Positions 8,326 through 15,949 of a DNA stretch of 32,012 bases are shown in pieces. Position 1 is the stretch's first letter, and the number at the start of each line of letters is the position of its first letter. This stretch comes from Micromonospora sp. CPCC 205371 (GTDB lineage: Bacteria; Actinomycetota; Actinomycetes; Mycobacteriales; Micromonosporaceae): contig NZ_JAIBNX010000053.1 in assembly GCF_026130045.1 (NCBI RefSeq), positions 3,977 to 35,988 of the forward strand, given 5' to 3'. Position numbers and translations under genes: made by a program. The notes under the pieces were generated by a model. That model searched no databases and had not been told where the DNA came from. It was given only the letters and a program-made list of their open reading frames with translations.

Positions 8326-9459
8326 TCACTGCACCGTCACCGGGTTGACCAGGTCGGCGGCCACGGTCAGCAGGGTGATGCCCGCGAAGAGCAGGATCGC
8401 GACGTATACGACCGGCATCAGCCGGTAGTAGTCGACCGGTCCGGGGTCGCGCCGGCGCAGCTTCGCGTACACCCAGAAACGGGCCCGCTCGAACCACCAG
8501 ACGGCGATGTGCCCGCCGTCCAGCGGCAGCACCGGCAGCAGGTTGAAGACGCCGTAGAACAGGTTGAGCGCGGCCAGCAGCAGCAGGAACGCCGCCCACT
8601 CCCCCTGATCGGCCAGCTCGCCACCGATCCGGCTGGCGCCGACCACGCTGATCGGGCTGTCAGCGGACCGCTCCTCACCCGAAAGCGCGGAGATCAGGGC
8701 GGGCACCTTCTCCGGGAACCGTTGCAGGGCACCGAAAACGCCCTCGAACATCACGACCGTCTGGTCGGCGGCCTTGCCGATGCCGCCGATGGGGCCCGCC
8801 GTGCTCTCCGGCACCACCGGCGTGACGCCGAGCATGCCGGCACCGTCGACGACCGGCAGCGTCGCCGCACCCGTCCGCACCTGTCCATCGTGGACGAATG
8901 TGACCTCGACCCGCTCGCCGCCCGACGCCCGCACGGTGGCCACCATCGCGTCCCAGCCGCGCACCGGCGCGCCGTCGATCGCCGTGATCACGTCGCCGGG
9001 GGCCAGGCCGACCGCCGCCGCGGCGCTCGCCGGCCCGCTCACGCTCGCGACCCGGACCGGCTCGGTCTGCAACCGGCCGGCGTCGGGCAGCGGCACGAAC
9101 GCGAAGAGGATCCAGAGCAGGAACACCCCGAAGACCACGTGGGTGCCGCACCCGGCGAGCATGACCGCCGTGCGCTTCCAGAGCGGGTACCGCCACATCG
9201 CGCGCGCCTCGTCGGCGGGCGCCACGTCGTCGTCCCTGATCATGCCCACGATCCGCACGAACGCGCCGGCCGGGATCGCCTTGACCCCGTACTCGGTCTC
9301 GCCGCGCCGGAACGACCACAGCGTCGGCCCATACCCGACGAAGAACCGGGTGACCTTCATACCGAACGCGCGCGCGGTGGCCATGTGCCCCGCCTCGTGC
9401 AGGCACAGCGACACGAAGATCCCCAACGCGAACAGGACGACGCCAGCGACCTCAAGCAT
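8326..9459 (-). CDS. Site-2 protease family zinc metalloprotease (M50, RseP/Rip1-like)
   Basis: A 377-residue intramembrane protease that would cut membrane-bound substrates such as anti-sigma factors. Zinc ligands lie in HEAGH (residues 21-25) in the first membrane helix and in LDGGH near residue 317. A PDZ domain (about 135-210, GLAPGDVITAIDG) lies between the second and third membrane segments. Length and domain order fit actinobacterial Rip1-type proteins. On the minus strand, TAGGGT (9466-9471) sits six bases before the ATG with no clear ribosome-binding site, which suggests a leaderless transcript. It is divergent from the SOS-boxed orphan gene. Confidence 0.9.
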   Translation of the reverse strand: MLEVAGVVLFALGIFVSLCLHEAGHMATARAFGMKVTRFFVGYGPTLWSFRRGETEYGVKAIPAGAFVRIVGMIRDDDVAPADEARAMWRYPLWKRTAVMLAGCGTHVVFGVFLLWILFAFVPLPDAGRLQTEPVRVASVSGPASAAAAVGLAPGDVITAIDGAPVRGWDAMVATVRASGGERVEVTFVHDGQVRTGAATLPVVDGAGMLGVTPVVPESTAGPIGGIGKAADQTVVMFEGVFGALQRFPEKVPALISALSGEERSADSPISVVGASRIGGELADQGEWAAFLLLLAALNLFYGVFNLLPVLPLDGGHIAVWWFERARFWVYAKLRRRDPGPVDYYRLMPVVYVAILLFAGITLLTVAADLVNPVTVQ

Positions 9460-9496
9460 CCGATCACCCTAACGGGTGGGGCCCACACGCCACGAT

Positions 9497-9512
9497 TCGA
9501 ACGTTTGTTCGA
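9497..9512. promoter_or_regulatory. SOS box (LexA operator), perfect TCGAAC-N4-GTTCGA
   Basis: The site reads TCGAACGTTTGTTCGA, a perfect match to the actinobacterial/Gram-positive LexA consensus. It lies directly against the -10 element TAGAAT (9513-9518), so bound LexA would block RNA polymerase. The downstream gene begins six bases after the -10. The protease gene on the other strand starts 38 bases away and has its own -10, so the orphan gene is the likely target. Confidence 0.88.
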
Positions 9513-9518
9513 TAGAAT
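9513..9518 (+). promoter_or_regulatory. -10 element of the SOS-controlled leaderless promoter
   Basis: TAGAAT is followed by six bases and then the ATG at 9525. No Shine-Dalgarno sequence is present. The element abuts the LexA box. Confidence 0.7.
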
Positions 9519-9524
9519 GTACAG

Positions 9525-9818
9525 ATGATGGACACCACCACGTCACGGCGGGCCGTGATCGCCCGGCTGTATGAGATCGCCACCGAGTACGCCGGCGGTT
9601 ACGGCGAAGGGCTCGGCCGGGCGCGGGCACTGGTCGAGCTGGCCGCCGTCTCCATCGACCCCGACCTGCTCTCCGCGGCCGCCGCCGCACACGCCCTGGC
9701 CGACAACTGGTACGCGATCACCGCCGTCGACCTGCTCATCGAGGCCGGCGCCGAGCAACCCTTGATCCAACACCACATCCACGACCTAGGCCCCGGCGAA
9801 CCCTTCGAACTCCGCTAA
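9525..9818 (+). CDS. Hypothetical protein under LexA control
   Basis: A 97-residue soluble, mostly helical protein (MMDTTTSRRAVIARLYEIA) with an Ala/Leu-rich middle (SAAAAAHALADNW) and an acidic C-terminus ending EPFELR. I do not recognise a family, membrane segment or metal site. Two ATG codons in tandem (9525 and 9528) can start it; the -10 spacing favours the first. The perfect SOS box just upstream makes a DNA-damage role plausible, but the sequence itself does not show one. It is convergent with the peptidyl-tRNA hydrolase gene, with about 205 non-coding bases between them. Confidence 0.8.
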   Translation: MMDTTTSRRAVIARLYEIATEYAGGYGEGLGRARALVELAAVSIDPDLLSAAAAAHALADNWYAITAVDLLIEAGAEQPLIQHHIHDLGPGEPFELR

Positions 9819-9854
9819 CCCCTCCACCCGCGCGCTGCGCCGCACCGCGCTGCG

Positions 9855-9889
9855 CGCCGCACCGCTCTCCCCGCCGCACCGCTCTCCCC
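9855..9889. repeat. Tandem 17-bp repeat, two copies
   Basis: CGCCGCACCGCTCTCCC occurs at 9855 and again at 9872, with a one-base C extension. It sits in the non-coding stretch between two convergent genes, next to a long hairpin. Confidence 0.6.
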
Positions 9890-9893
9890 CGCC

Positions 9894-9950
9894 GATCAAG
9901 GGCAAACGCACGTGCTTCGATCTCAAAACCACGTGCGTTTGGCCTTGATC
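9894..9950. repeat. Hairpin with 21-bp arms, REP-like or bidirectional terminator
   Basis: Arms 9894-9914 and 9930-9950 are reverse complements except for one base, with a 15-base loop. The arm runs from GATCAAGG to CACGTG. Two further CTTGATCGA motifs follow at about 9944-9971. It lies between convergent genes, which fits a terminator, but no U-tract follows. The conserved-looking arms would also fit a dispersed palindromic repeat. Confidence 0.7.
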
Positions 9951-10023
9951 GATGCGATCGCCCTTGATCGACGCGCGTCGCCGGGCCGCCGAGCGCGCGT
10001 CCCCGCCCGCCGCCCGCCGCGGG

Positions 10024-10371
10024 TTAGAGCAGCGACAGCTCGCCGCAGACCGCGTCGACCTCCGCGTCATAAGCCGGACCGATCGCGCAGCAGGTCAAGG
10101 TCCCCGCCGCCACCTGGGTGCGGCCGGCGTCGCGGATCACCGACACCGGCAGACCGGCCGCCTCGGCGGCCGCGCACACGTCAAGGAGCGCATCCTCACC
10201 CGGTACCTTCAACACCACCTTGGGCTGGCCGGCGCGCAACCAGGCAGCGAACCGCGCGCTGCCCTGGTTTCGCAGCGCCGCCGAAACGGCGGCGTGCGCC
10301 GCCTGCGCGGCGATCTTGCCCTTCCCCATGGCGAGGTCCGCGCGCATGACGATCGCGAGCTTGGCCGGCAT
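10024..10371 (-). CDS. Peptidyl-tRNA hydrolase, PTH2 family
   Basis: A 115-residue enzyme of the PTH2 fold, which recycles tRNA from stalled peptidyl-tRNA. The N-terminal segment LAIVMRADLAMGKGKIAAQ, the AAHAAV helix, KVVLKV and the C-terminal GLPVSVIRDAGRTQV followed by AIGP are the family hallmarks. The ATG at 10371 is chosen because the PTH2 core starts there; the longer open frame upstream has no homology. A GTG two codons upstream is an alternative. A TAGAGT sequence ends eight bases before the ATG, and a short hairpin (ACGGCC/GGCCGT) lies at 10385-10399. It is non-essential in many bacteria that also have the PTH1 enzyme. Confidence 0.87.
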   Translation of the reverse strand: MPAKLAIVMRADLAMGKGKIAAQAAHAAVSAALRNQGSARFAAWLRAGQPKVVLKVPGEDALLDVCAAAEAAGLPVSVIRDAGRTQVAAGTLTCCAIGPAYDAEVDAVCGELSLL

Positions 10372-10447
10372 GACCACGCACTCTACGGCCTTCGGCCGTT
10401 TTACGATCACCGCACGGCTGCGCCGCAGGACACTGCTTGCCGCGTGG

Positions 10448-13087
10448 CTACGCGCCCTCGGCGCCGGGTTCGGGCCACACTGTGTAGGGAGGGCGCGGGG
10501 GTGGGTACTGGTCGGGCCGGTAGGCGATCCGGAACTCATGCTCGCCGGAGCCCACCTCGAACGGGGTGCTGCCGTCCGGTAGCTCCACCACGGCGGTCGC
10601 GTTTGGCGGAACTGTCACGGACACGAGCACTTCACCGTCCAGTATGGACCAGCCAGCCGCGGCCGTGCCGTATGGCGTCTCGTGGACCGCGCGAGCGTGG
10701 GTGAGGGCGCCGCCGGGGCGCGGGCGGACGCTCAGCCGCCGGTAGCCGGGCGCGGCCGGCGCCAGGCCGGCGACCGTGCGGTGCAGCCAGTCCGCGATCG
10801 CGCCGAGGGCGTAGTGGTTGAACGATGTCATCTCGCCCGGGTTGATCGAGCCGTCGGGCAGCATGCTGTCCCAGCGTTCCCACACGGTGGTCGCGCCCAT
10901 CGTGACCGGGTACAGGAAGGACGGGCAGGTGCGCTCCAGCAGCAGGCGGTACGCCACCTGGGTCTCTCCCGCGTCGACCAGGGCGTCGGCGATCAGCGGG
11001 GTGCCGACGAAGCCGGTGCCGATGTGGTAGCCGCGCGTGTGTACGAGTTCGGCGAGGCGCTCGCCGGCGCGCCTGCGCTGCTCCGGGTCGGGCAGCAGGT
11101 CGAAGCGGAGCGCGAGGGCGTAACCGGTCTGCGAGTCGCTGGCGATCCGCCCGCTCGGTGTGACGTACTCGCGGGAGAACGCGGCGCGCACGTCGTCGGC
11201 GAGCTGGCCGTACCGCTTGGCGGCCTCCCGCTCACCGAGCAAGTCGGCCACGGTGGACACGATCCGCGCGGACCGGGCGAAGTAGGCGGTGGCGACCAGC
11301 GCGCCGTCGGTGCGGGTGTCGGCGGACGCCTCGGGTGGCGCGGTGGGGTCGAGCCAGTCGCCGAACTGGAACTGGCGGTCCCAGATCAGGTCCGGGCCGG
11401 CCAGCTCGGCCACCCGGTCGACCCAGGCGAGCATGCTGTCGTACTGCCGGCGTAGCAACTCCAGGTCACCGTAGCGCTCGTACAGCACCCAGGGCGCGAC
11501 CGTCACCACGTCGGACCAGGCTGCCGCCGGGAATCCCCAGCCGAGCGCGTCCGGCACCACGAGCGGCGGCGTGCCGGTCGGCGACGCGAGCTGCTCGGCG
11601 CGCACGTCGCGCAGCCATGAGGTCAGGACGCCCGCGCAGTCGTACAGGAAGCTTGCGGTGGGCGCGAAGACCTGGAGGTCACCGGTCCAGCCGAGCCGCT
11701 CGTCGCGCTGTGGACAGTCGGTCGGCACGTCCAGGAAGTTGCCGCGCATGGACCAGACCACGTTGTCGTGCAGGCGTTCGAGCAGCGGCTCGGAGCAGGA
11801 GAACCAGCCGGTGCGGCGCATGTCGCTGTGGCACACGACAGCGGTGAAGTCCGAAGGGCGCGGCTCGCCTGGCCAGCCGGACACCTCGGCGTACCGGAAG
11901 CCGTGGAACGTGAACGACGGCTCCCACTCCTCGATGCCACCGGTGCCGGCAAGGATGTACCGGTCTTCGGCCTTTGCCAGGCGCAGCGGCCGCACGCCCA
12001 GCTCACCGTCTTCGAGCACCTCCGCGTGCCGCAGCACCACCTCGGTGCCGGCGGCTCCTTGTGGCCGGATGCGAACCCGCCCGACCAGGTTCTGTCCGAA
12101 GTCGACGATCGTCTTGCCGCTGGGCGAGGTCAGGATCGCTACCGGCTCGACGAGCTCGGTGCGGCGGACGGGCGGCCCGTCCGGGGCCACCAGGCGGGTG
12201 GCGTCCAGCGGCTGTGGCAGTACAGCTGCCCAGGTGGCGTCGTCGAAGCCCGGCTCCGCCCACGCGGCGTGCGCCCGGCGGGCGTCGTGCGTCTCGCCGT
12301 CGTAGATGCTCGCGGTGGTCGTGGCGCTCGGTGCGGAGCGCCACGAGCCGTCGGTGCGGGGGACGTCGGTGCCGCCGTCCTCGTTCTCGACCTCCAGCTG
12401 GAGCAGCAGGCCGGTGCGGTCGCCCCAGATGTCGCGGCGGCCGCCGCCGAAGCCGAGCCGGCCGCGGTACCAGCCCTCGGCCACCAGCGCCCCGATCGCG
12501 TTGCCGCCGGGGCGCAGCGCGCTGGTGACGTCGTAGGTCTGGTAGCGCAGACGGTGTTGATAGCTGGTCCAGCCGGGTGCGAGCACGTGGTCGCCGACCC
12601 GTGCGCCGTTGAGCCACAGCTCGTAGACGCCGTGCGCGGTGGCGTACAGGCGGGCGCGCCTGACTGAGCGCTCAAGCTGGAACTCGCGGCGGAACGCCGG
12701 CACCGGGCCTTCGGGCTGCTCGTCCCAGCCGGGCGCGACCAGTTCGGCGCTCCAGTCGCCGGGGGCCAGCAGTCCCGCCTCGACGGTGTGCGGACCACTC
12801 CAGGGGGTCGGATCCGTGGAGGCGCCGCCCCAGGCGCGCACCTGGATGGTCGCCCGCTCGCGGGAGCCGAGCGGCGCGCCGGGCCACGGGACCAGGTGGG
12901 ACTCGCCGCTGTCGATCCGGCCGGTGGTCCAGACGGCGGCGCCGGCCTCGTCCAGCCCGCGCACCTCGTACCCCGCCTGTTGCCAGCCGGGCTCGCGGGT
13001 GGCGACCCGCCAGGAGAGGCGGGGCAAGGGTTCGCCGATGCCGAGGGGCTCGTCGTGGTGCTCGAAGCGCACGGAGGTGACCTGCAC
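10448..13087 (-). CDS. Alpha-L-rhamnosidase, glycoside hydrolase family 78
   Basis: A cytoplasmic enzyme of 879 residues with no signal peptide, which releases L-rhamnose from glycosides. Domain order follows GH78: an N-terminal fibronectin-like domain (about 1-105), a carbohydrate-binding beta-sandwich (about 115-285, with LYATAHGVYELWLNG), a linker sandwich (about 300-410), the alpha/alpha-barrel catalytic domain (about 420-780) and a C-terminal beta domain. The catalytic signatures DCPQRDERLGWTGD (near 455-468, proposed acid Glu) and VWERWD (Glu about 737, proposed base) are intact. The start is GTG. A TACAAT -10 lies seven bases before it, so the transcript may be leaderless. A LacI-type operator overlaps this promoter, so sugar-responsive repression is likely. 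It is separated from the upstream LLM gene by 32 bases. Confidence 0.93.
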   Translation of the reverse strand: MQVTSVRFEHHDEPLGIGEPLPRLSWRVATREPGWQQAGYEVRGLDEAGAAVWTTGRIDSGESHLVPWPGAPLGSRERATIQVRAWGGASTDPTPWSGPHTVEAGLLAPGDWSAELVAPGWDEQPEGPVPAFRREFQLERSVRRARLYATAHGVYELWLNGARVGDHVLAPGWTSYQHRLRYQTYDVTSALRPGGNAIGALVAEGWYRGRLGFGGGRRDIWGDRTGLLLQLEVENEDGGTDVPRTDGSWRSAPSATTTASIYDGETHDARRAHAAWAEPGFDDATWAAVLPQPLDATRLVAPDGPPVRRTELVEPVAILTSPSGKTIVDFGQNLVGRVRIRPQGAAGTEVVLRHAEVLEDGELGVRPLRLAKAEDRYILAGTGGIEEWEPSFTFHGFRYAEVSGWPGEPRPSDFTAVVCHSDMRRTGWFSCSEPLLERLHDNVVWSMRGNFLDVPTDCPQRDERLGWTGDLQVFAPTASFLYDCAGVLTSWLRDVRAEQLASPTGTPPLVVPDALGWGFPAAAWSDVVTVAPWVLYERYGDLELLRRQYDSMLAWVDRVAELAGPDLIWDRQFQFGDWLDPTAPPEASADTRTDGALVATAYFARSARIVSTVADLLGEREAAKRYGQLADDVRAAFSREYVTPSGRIASDSQTGYALALRFDLLPDPEQRRRAGERLAELVHTRGYHIGTGFVGTPLIADALVDAGETQVAYRLLLERTCPSFLYPVTMGATTVWERWDSMLPDGSINPGEMTSFNHYALGAIADWLHRTVAGLAPAAPGYRRLSVRPRPGGALTHARAVHETPYGTAAAGWSILDGEVLVSVTVPPNATAVVELPDGSTPFEVGSGEHEFRIAYRPDQYPPPRPPYTVWPEPGAEGA

Positions 13088-13096
13088 GGAGACGAT

Positions 13097-13108
13097 TGTA
13101 ACGTTTCA
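13097..13108. promoter_or_regulatory. LacI/CcpA-type operator over the rhamnosidase promoter
   Basis: TGTAACGTTTCA is a near-perfect palindrome with a central AACGTT and fits the TGNAANCGNTNNCA-like operators of LacI-family repressors. It overlaps the minus-strand -10 element TACAAT (13095-13100) of the GH78 gene. No LacI-family gene is present in the window. Confidence 0.5.
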
Positions 13109-13119
13109 GCTCGCCGTGT

Positions 13120-14157
13120 TTACAACAGCGCCCTCAACTCCGCGATCGACTTGACCCGTTCCGCCGGTGTCCGCGCTACCGGTGAGACCAGCAGCGTGGT
13201 GACCCCGGCCTCCCGGTACGCGGCCAGCCGCTCACGCACGTATCCGGCCGGCCCGACGAGCGAGGTGGCCCTGACCAACGACTCAGGAACGGCGGCCACC
13301 GCCTCGGCTTTGCGCCCGCTCAGGTACAGGTCCTGGATGAGCGCCGCCTCCCGCTCGTACCCGTATCGCCGAACCAGCGCGTTGGAGTAGTTGCGCTCGC
13401 GCGCCCCCATGCCGCCCACGTACAGGGCCAGCTGCGCGCGGTGGCCACCGAGCAGGGCGTCCGGCTCGTCCGTGATCCCGAACGGCGCGGCAGCGATGAT
13501 GTCGAGCGGCCCCAGCGCGGGGTCGCGGCGCGCGCCACCGCGGGCGAGCGCGTCAGCGAAGACGTCGCCGGCCTTGTCCGGGTTGTAGAAGAGCGTCAGC
13601 CAGCCCTCGGCGATCTCGGCGGCGAGCGCGACGCTGCGCGGCCCGACCGCCGCCAGAAACACGGGTATCCGGGGCCGTACCGGGTGGTTGATGAGCTTCA
13701 GCGGCTTGCCCAGGCCGGTGCCCTCGCCCGGGGGCAGCGGCACCTGGTAGTAGCGTCCCTTGTGGACGAGCGTCTCGCGGGCCCAGACCCGGCGGCAGAT
13801 CTCGACCACCTCGCGGGTGCGACCCAGCGGCGCGTCGTACGGCACACCGTGGAACCCTTCGATCACCTGCGGGCCCGACGCGCCGAGACCCAGCGCGAAC
13901 CGTCCATTGGAGACGTAGTCGAGCCCGGCGGCCGTCATCGCGGTCAGCGTCGGCGTGCGCGTGTAGAGCTGCATGATGCCGGACGCGAGCCGCACCCGCC
14001 GGGTGCGCGCCGCGACGAAGCCGAGCAGGCTCACCGCGTCGTAGCTGTACGCCTCCGGCACCACCACCAGGTCGAGCCCGGCCGCCTCGCACTCGACCAA
14101 CTCCTCGACCGCCTCGGCGAACCCGCCGCTGTAGCCGAGCATCATCCCCAGCCGCAC
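13120..14157 (-). CDS. LLM-class F420-dependent oxidoreductase (Rv3520c-like)
   Basis: A 345-residue TIM-barrel flavin/F420 oxidoreductase of the luciferase-like monooxygenase superfamily. Recognisable segments are LGYSGGFAEAVEELV at the start, SNGRFALGLGASGPQVIEG in the middle and LAAEIAEGWLTLFYNP later. These closely recall mycobacterial Rv3520c, which is in the KstR (cholesterol) regulon; the substrate is not known. The start is GTG, three bases after the stop of the upstream alcohol dehydrogenase, so the two are cotranscribed and share the KstR-like box at 15272. Full length; no broken motif seen. Confidence 0.88.
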   Translation of the reverse strand: MRLGMMLGYSGGFAEAVEELVECEAAGLDLVVVPEAYSYDAVSLLGFVAARTRRVRLASGIMQLYTRTPTLTAMTAAGLDYVSNGRFALGLGASGPQVIEGFHGVPYDAPLGRTREVVEICRRVWARETLVHKGRYYQVPLPPGEGTGLGKPLKLINHPVRPRIPVFLAAVGPRSVALAAEIAEGWLTLFYNPDKAGDVFADALARGGARRDPALGPLDIIAAAPFGITDEPDALLGGHRAQLALYVGGMGARERNYSNALVRRYGYEREAALIQDLYLSGRKAEAVAAVPESLVRATSLVGPAGYVRERLAAYREAGVTTLLVSPVARTPAERVKSIAELRALL

Positions 14158-14160
14158 GGC

Positions 14161-15249
14161 TCACGCCCCGTCGTGCAGGATGACCTGCCGGATCACATCG
14201 CCGCGGCCGAGCGAGGCCAGTGCCTCGTCGATCTGGTCGAGGCGCAACCGGTGGCTGATCATCCCACTCAAGTCGAGCCGCCCGGCGCGCCACAGGTCGA
14301 GGAGCCGGCCGTAGTCGCGCCGCACGTCTGCCGAGCCGTACAGCGACGGCATGATGCGCTTGCCCTCGAAGAGCAACTCGAACGGGCTGAACTCGACGTG
14401 GTGGTCGGCCCGTCCAGCGCCCACCACGACGACCGCGCCGCCGCGGCGGATCGCGACCCACGCGGAGCGCAGTGTCTGCGGTATCGCGACGACGTCGAAC
14501 GCCCAGTCGAAGCCCTCGCCGCCGGTGACCTGTGTGGACAGATCGCTCAACTCGTTGGGCGTGACCGCGTGCGTGGCGCCGAACCGCTTTGCGACCTCGT
14601 GCTTCTCGGTCGCCGTGTCGACCGCGACGATGACCGAGGCGCCGCTCAGGCGAGCGCCCTGGATCGCCGCGACGCCCACGCCGCCGCAGCCGATGACGAC
14701 GACCTTCTCGCCCGGGCGCACGCCAGCGGTGTTGATGACCGCGCCGACCCCGGTCATCACGCCGCAGCCGACCAGGGCGGCCACCTCGTATGGCACGTCG
14801 TCGGCGATCTTTACGGCGCCCTGCTGGGGCACCACGACCTCCTCGGCGAACACGCCGCACCCGGCCATGCCGAACACCGGCGTCTCGCCGGCCAGGAAGC
14901 GCGGCTGCACGTAGCCGAGCATGACGTGCGCCATGCACAGGTACGGCTCGCCGCGCAGGCACGACGAGCAGGAGCCGCACGCGGGCAGCCAGTTGACGAT
15001 GACGCGGTCGCCGGGTGCCAGGTCGGTCACGCCGTCGCCCACCTCGACGACGTCGCCGGACGCCTCGTGGCCGAGCACCGCCGGCACCGGCTGCGGCAAC
15101 GCGCCGTCGCGGGCGGACAGGTCGGAGTGGCACACACCGGCCGCCCGTACCCGGATGCGGACCTCGCCGGATGTGGGCGGGATCAGCATCACGTCGTCGC
15201 GTATCTCGAGCTTGTCGTCACCGACCGCGTTGAGGACCGCTGCCCGCAC
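14161..15249 (-). CDS. Zinc-dependent alcohol dehydrogenase, MDR family
   Basis: A 362-residue medium-chain dehydrogenase that would oxidise an alcohol with NAD. Catalytic zinc ligands fit Cys40 (GVCHSDLS), His61 and Glu62 (LGHE). The structural zinc site is Cys91, 94, 97 and 105 (CGSCSSCLRGEPYLC). The Rossmann motif GCGGVGVAAIQGA is followed by an acidic residue in VAVDTATEK, favouring NAD. The GTG start follows a strong GGAGGGGG ribosome-binding site. It is divergent from the TetR gene, with a KstR-like box between, and is first in a two-gene operon with the LLM oxidoreductase. A role in steroid side-chain oxidation is inferred from position and operator only. Confidence 0.88.
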   Translation of the reverse strand: MRAAVLNAVGDDKLEIRDDVMLIPPTSGEVRIRVRAAGVCHSDLSARDGALPQPVPAVLGHEASGDVVEVGDGVTDLAPGDRVIVNWLPACGSCSSCLRGEPYLCMAHVMLGYVQPRFLAGETPVFGMAGCGVFAEEVVVPQQGAVKIADDVPYEVAALVGCGVMTGVGAVINTAGVRPGEKVVVIGCGGVGVAAIQGARLSGASVIVAVDTATEKHEVAKRFGATHAVTPNELSDLSTQVTGGEGFDWAFDVVAIPQTLRSAWVAIRRGGAVVVVGAGRADHHVEFSPFELLFEGKRIMPSLYGSADVRRDYGRLLDLWRAGRLDLSGMISHRLRLDQIDEALASLGRGDVIRQVILHDGA

Positions 15250-15271
15250 GACGCCACCCCCTCCATAGAAT

Positions 15272-15285
15272 TGAAACTTGTTCTA
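15272..15285. promoter_or_regulatory. KstR-type operator (TNNAACNNGTTNNA match)
   Basis: TGAAACTTGTTCTA matches every fixed position of the mycobacterial KstR consensus. It sits 23 bases upstream of the alcohol dehydrogenase start, between that gene and the divergent TetR gene. Binding here would control the dehydrogenase-LLM operon and perhaps the TetR gene. Confidence 0.6.
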
Positions 15286-15309
15286 CTCTATGGTGGGCGC
15301 GGAGCGCCG

Positions 15310-15323
15310 AGCAAGCGTTTGGG
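15310..15323. promoter_or_regulatory. KstR2-like box in the TetR gene's own promoter
   Basis: AGCAAGCGTTTGGG matches 8 of the 10 fixed positions of the KstR2 consensus AnCAAGnnCTTGnT. It lies directly upstream of the -10 element TACCAT (15324-15329), which is six bases before the GTG start. That position fits autorepression. Confidence 0.45.
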
Positions 15324-15335
15324 TACCATGCCGCC

Positions 15336-15929
15336 GTGAGCACGACCAGAAAGACCCACCTGGTGCACCTGGCAGGCGAACTGTTCGCCGAGAAGGGCTT
15401 CCGGGCCACGACGGTGCGCGAGATCGCGGACGCCGCGGGCATCCTGTCCGGCAGCCTGTACCACCACTTCGACTCCAAGGAGTCCATCGGCGAGGCGATC
15501 CTGTCCGAGTTCCTGACCGACGTGCTCGCCGGCTACCGCGACGTCGACGCAGACGACCCGCGCGCCGCCATCGAAAAGGTCGTGCGGGCCAGCACCGCGA
15601 CGCTGGGCCGGCACCGCGCCGCGCTCACCATGCTGCAGCGGGACTGGAACTATTTCAGCGCGCAGCCACGCTTCGCGTACCTGCGCGAGGCCATGCACGA
15701 GATAGAACAGGTCTGGATAACCCTGCTCGAGCGCGGCAAGCGAGACGGCCAGTTCCGGCCCGACCTCGACGCCAAGCTGACGTACCGGCTGCTGCGCGAC
15801 GTGCTCTGGATGCCCACCTCGTGGCGGCAGGGCGAGGGCGGCTGGCAGCCCGAAGAGGTGGTCGACGGGTTCCTGCGACTGCTCTTCGACGGCATCACGG
15901 CGAGAAACGGCAGCACCACCAGAAACTGA
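15336..15929 (+). CDS. kstR2: TetR-family repressor, KstR2-like
   Basis: A 197-residue one-component repressor. The N-terminal HTH (about 1-50; FAEKGFRATTVREIADAAG then ILSGSLYHHFDSKES) and the ligand domain, with SAQPRFAYLREAM and FRPDLDAKLTYRLLRD, track mycobacterial KstR2 (Rv3557c) along the whole length. KstR2 senses HIP-CoA, a ring-degradation intermediate, and represses ring C/D genes. The GTG start has TACCAT six bases upstream and no ribosome-binding site, so it is probably leaderless. A KstR2-like box covers the promoter. It heads a plus-strand group with two SDRs and a PPOX protein. The neighbours support the assignment, but ligand identity is inferred. Confidence 0.8.
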   Translation: MSTTRKTHLVHLAGELFAEKGFRATTVREIADAAGILSGSLYHHFDSKESIGEAILSEFLTDVLAGYRDVDADDPRAAIEKVVRASTATLGRHRAALTMLQRDWNYFSAQPRFAYLREAMHEIEQVWITLLERGKRDGQFRPDLDAKLTYRLLRDVLWMPTSWRQGEGGWQPEEVVDGFLRLLFDGITARNGSTTRN

Positions 15930-15940
15930 AACCTGTTACA
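15927..15940. promoter_or_regulatory. KstR-type operator between TetR gene and SDR
   Basis: TGAAACCTGTTACA matches all fixed positions of TNNAACNNGTTNNA. Its first three bases are the stop codon of the TetR gene. It runs into the -10 element TACACT (15937-15942) of the SDR at 15950, so the SDR has its own regulated, probably leaderless promoter despite following TetR by only 20 bases. Confidence 0.6.
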
Positions 15941-15949
15941 CTTTCTGGC

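Noticed and set aside
9894-9950. An attachment site or origin suggested by the palindrome
   Set aside because: No integrase, replication gene or tRNA is nearby; a terminator or REP-like repeat is simpler.
9819-10023. A CRISPR array or an RNA gene in the repetitive stretch
   Set aside because: There are only two tandem 17-bp copies plus one hairpin, with no repeated spacers and no tRNA-like fold.
13441-15339. A 632-codon plus-strand open frame antisense to the LLM and alcohol dehydrogenase genes
   Set aside because: It has no recognisable domain, and the minus-strand genes account for the region fully.
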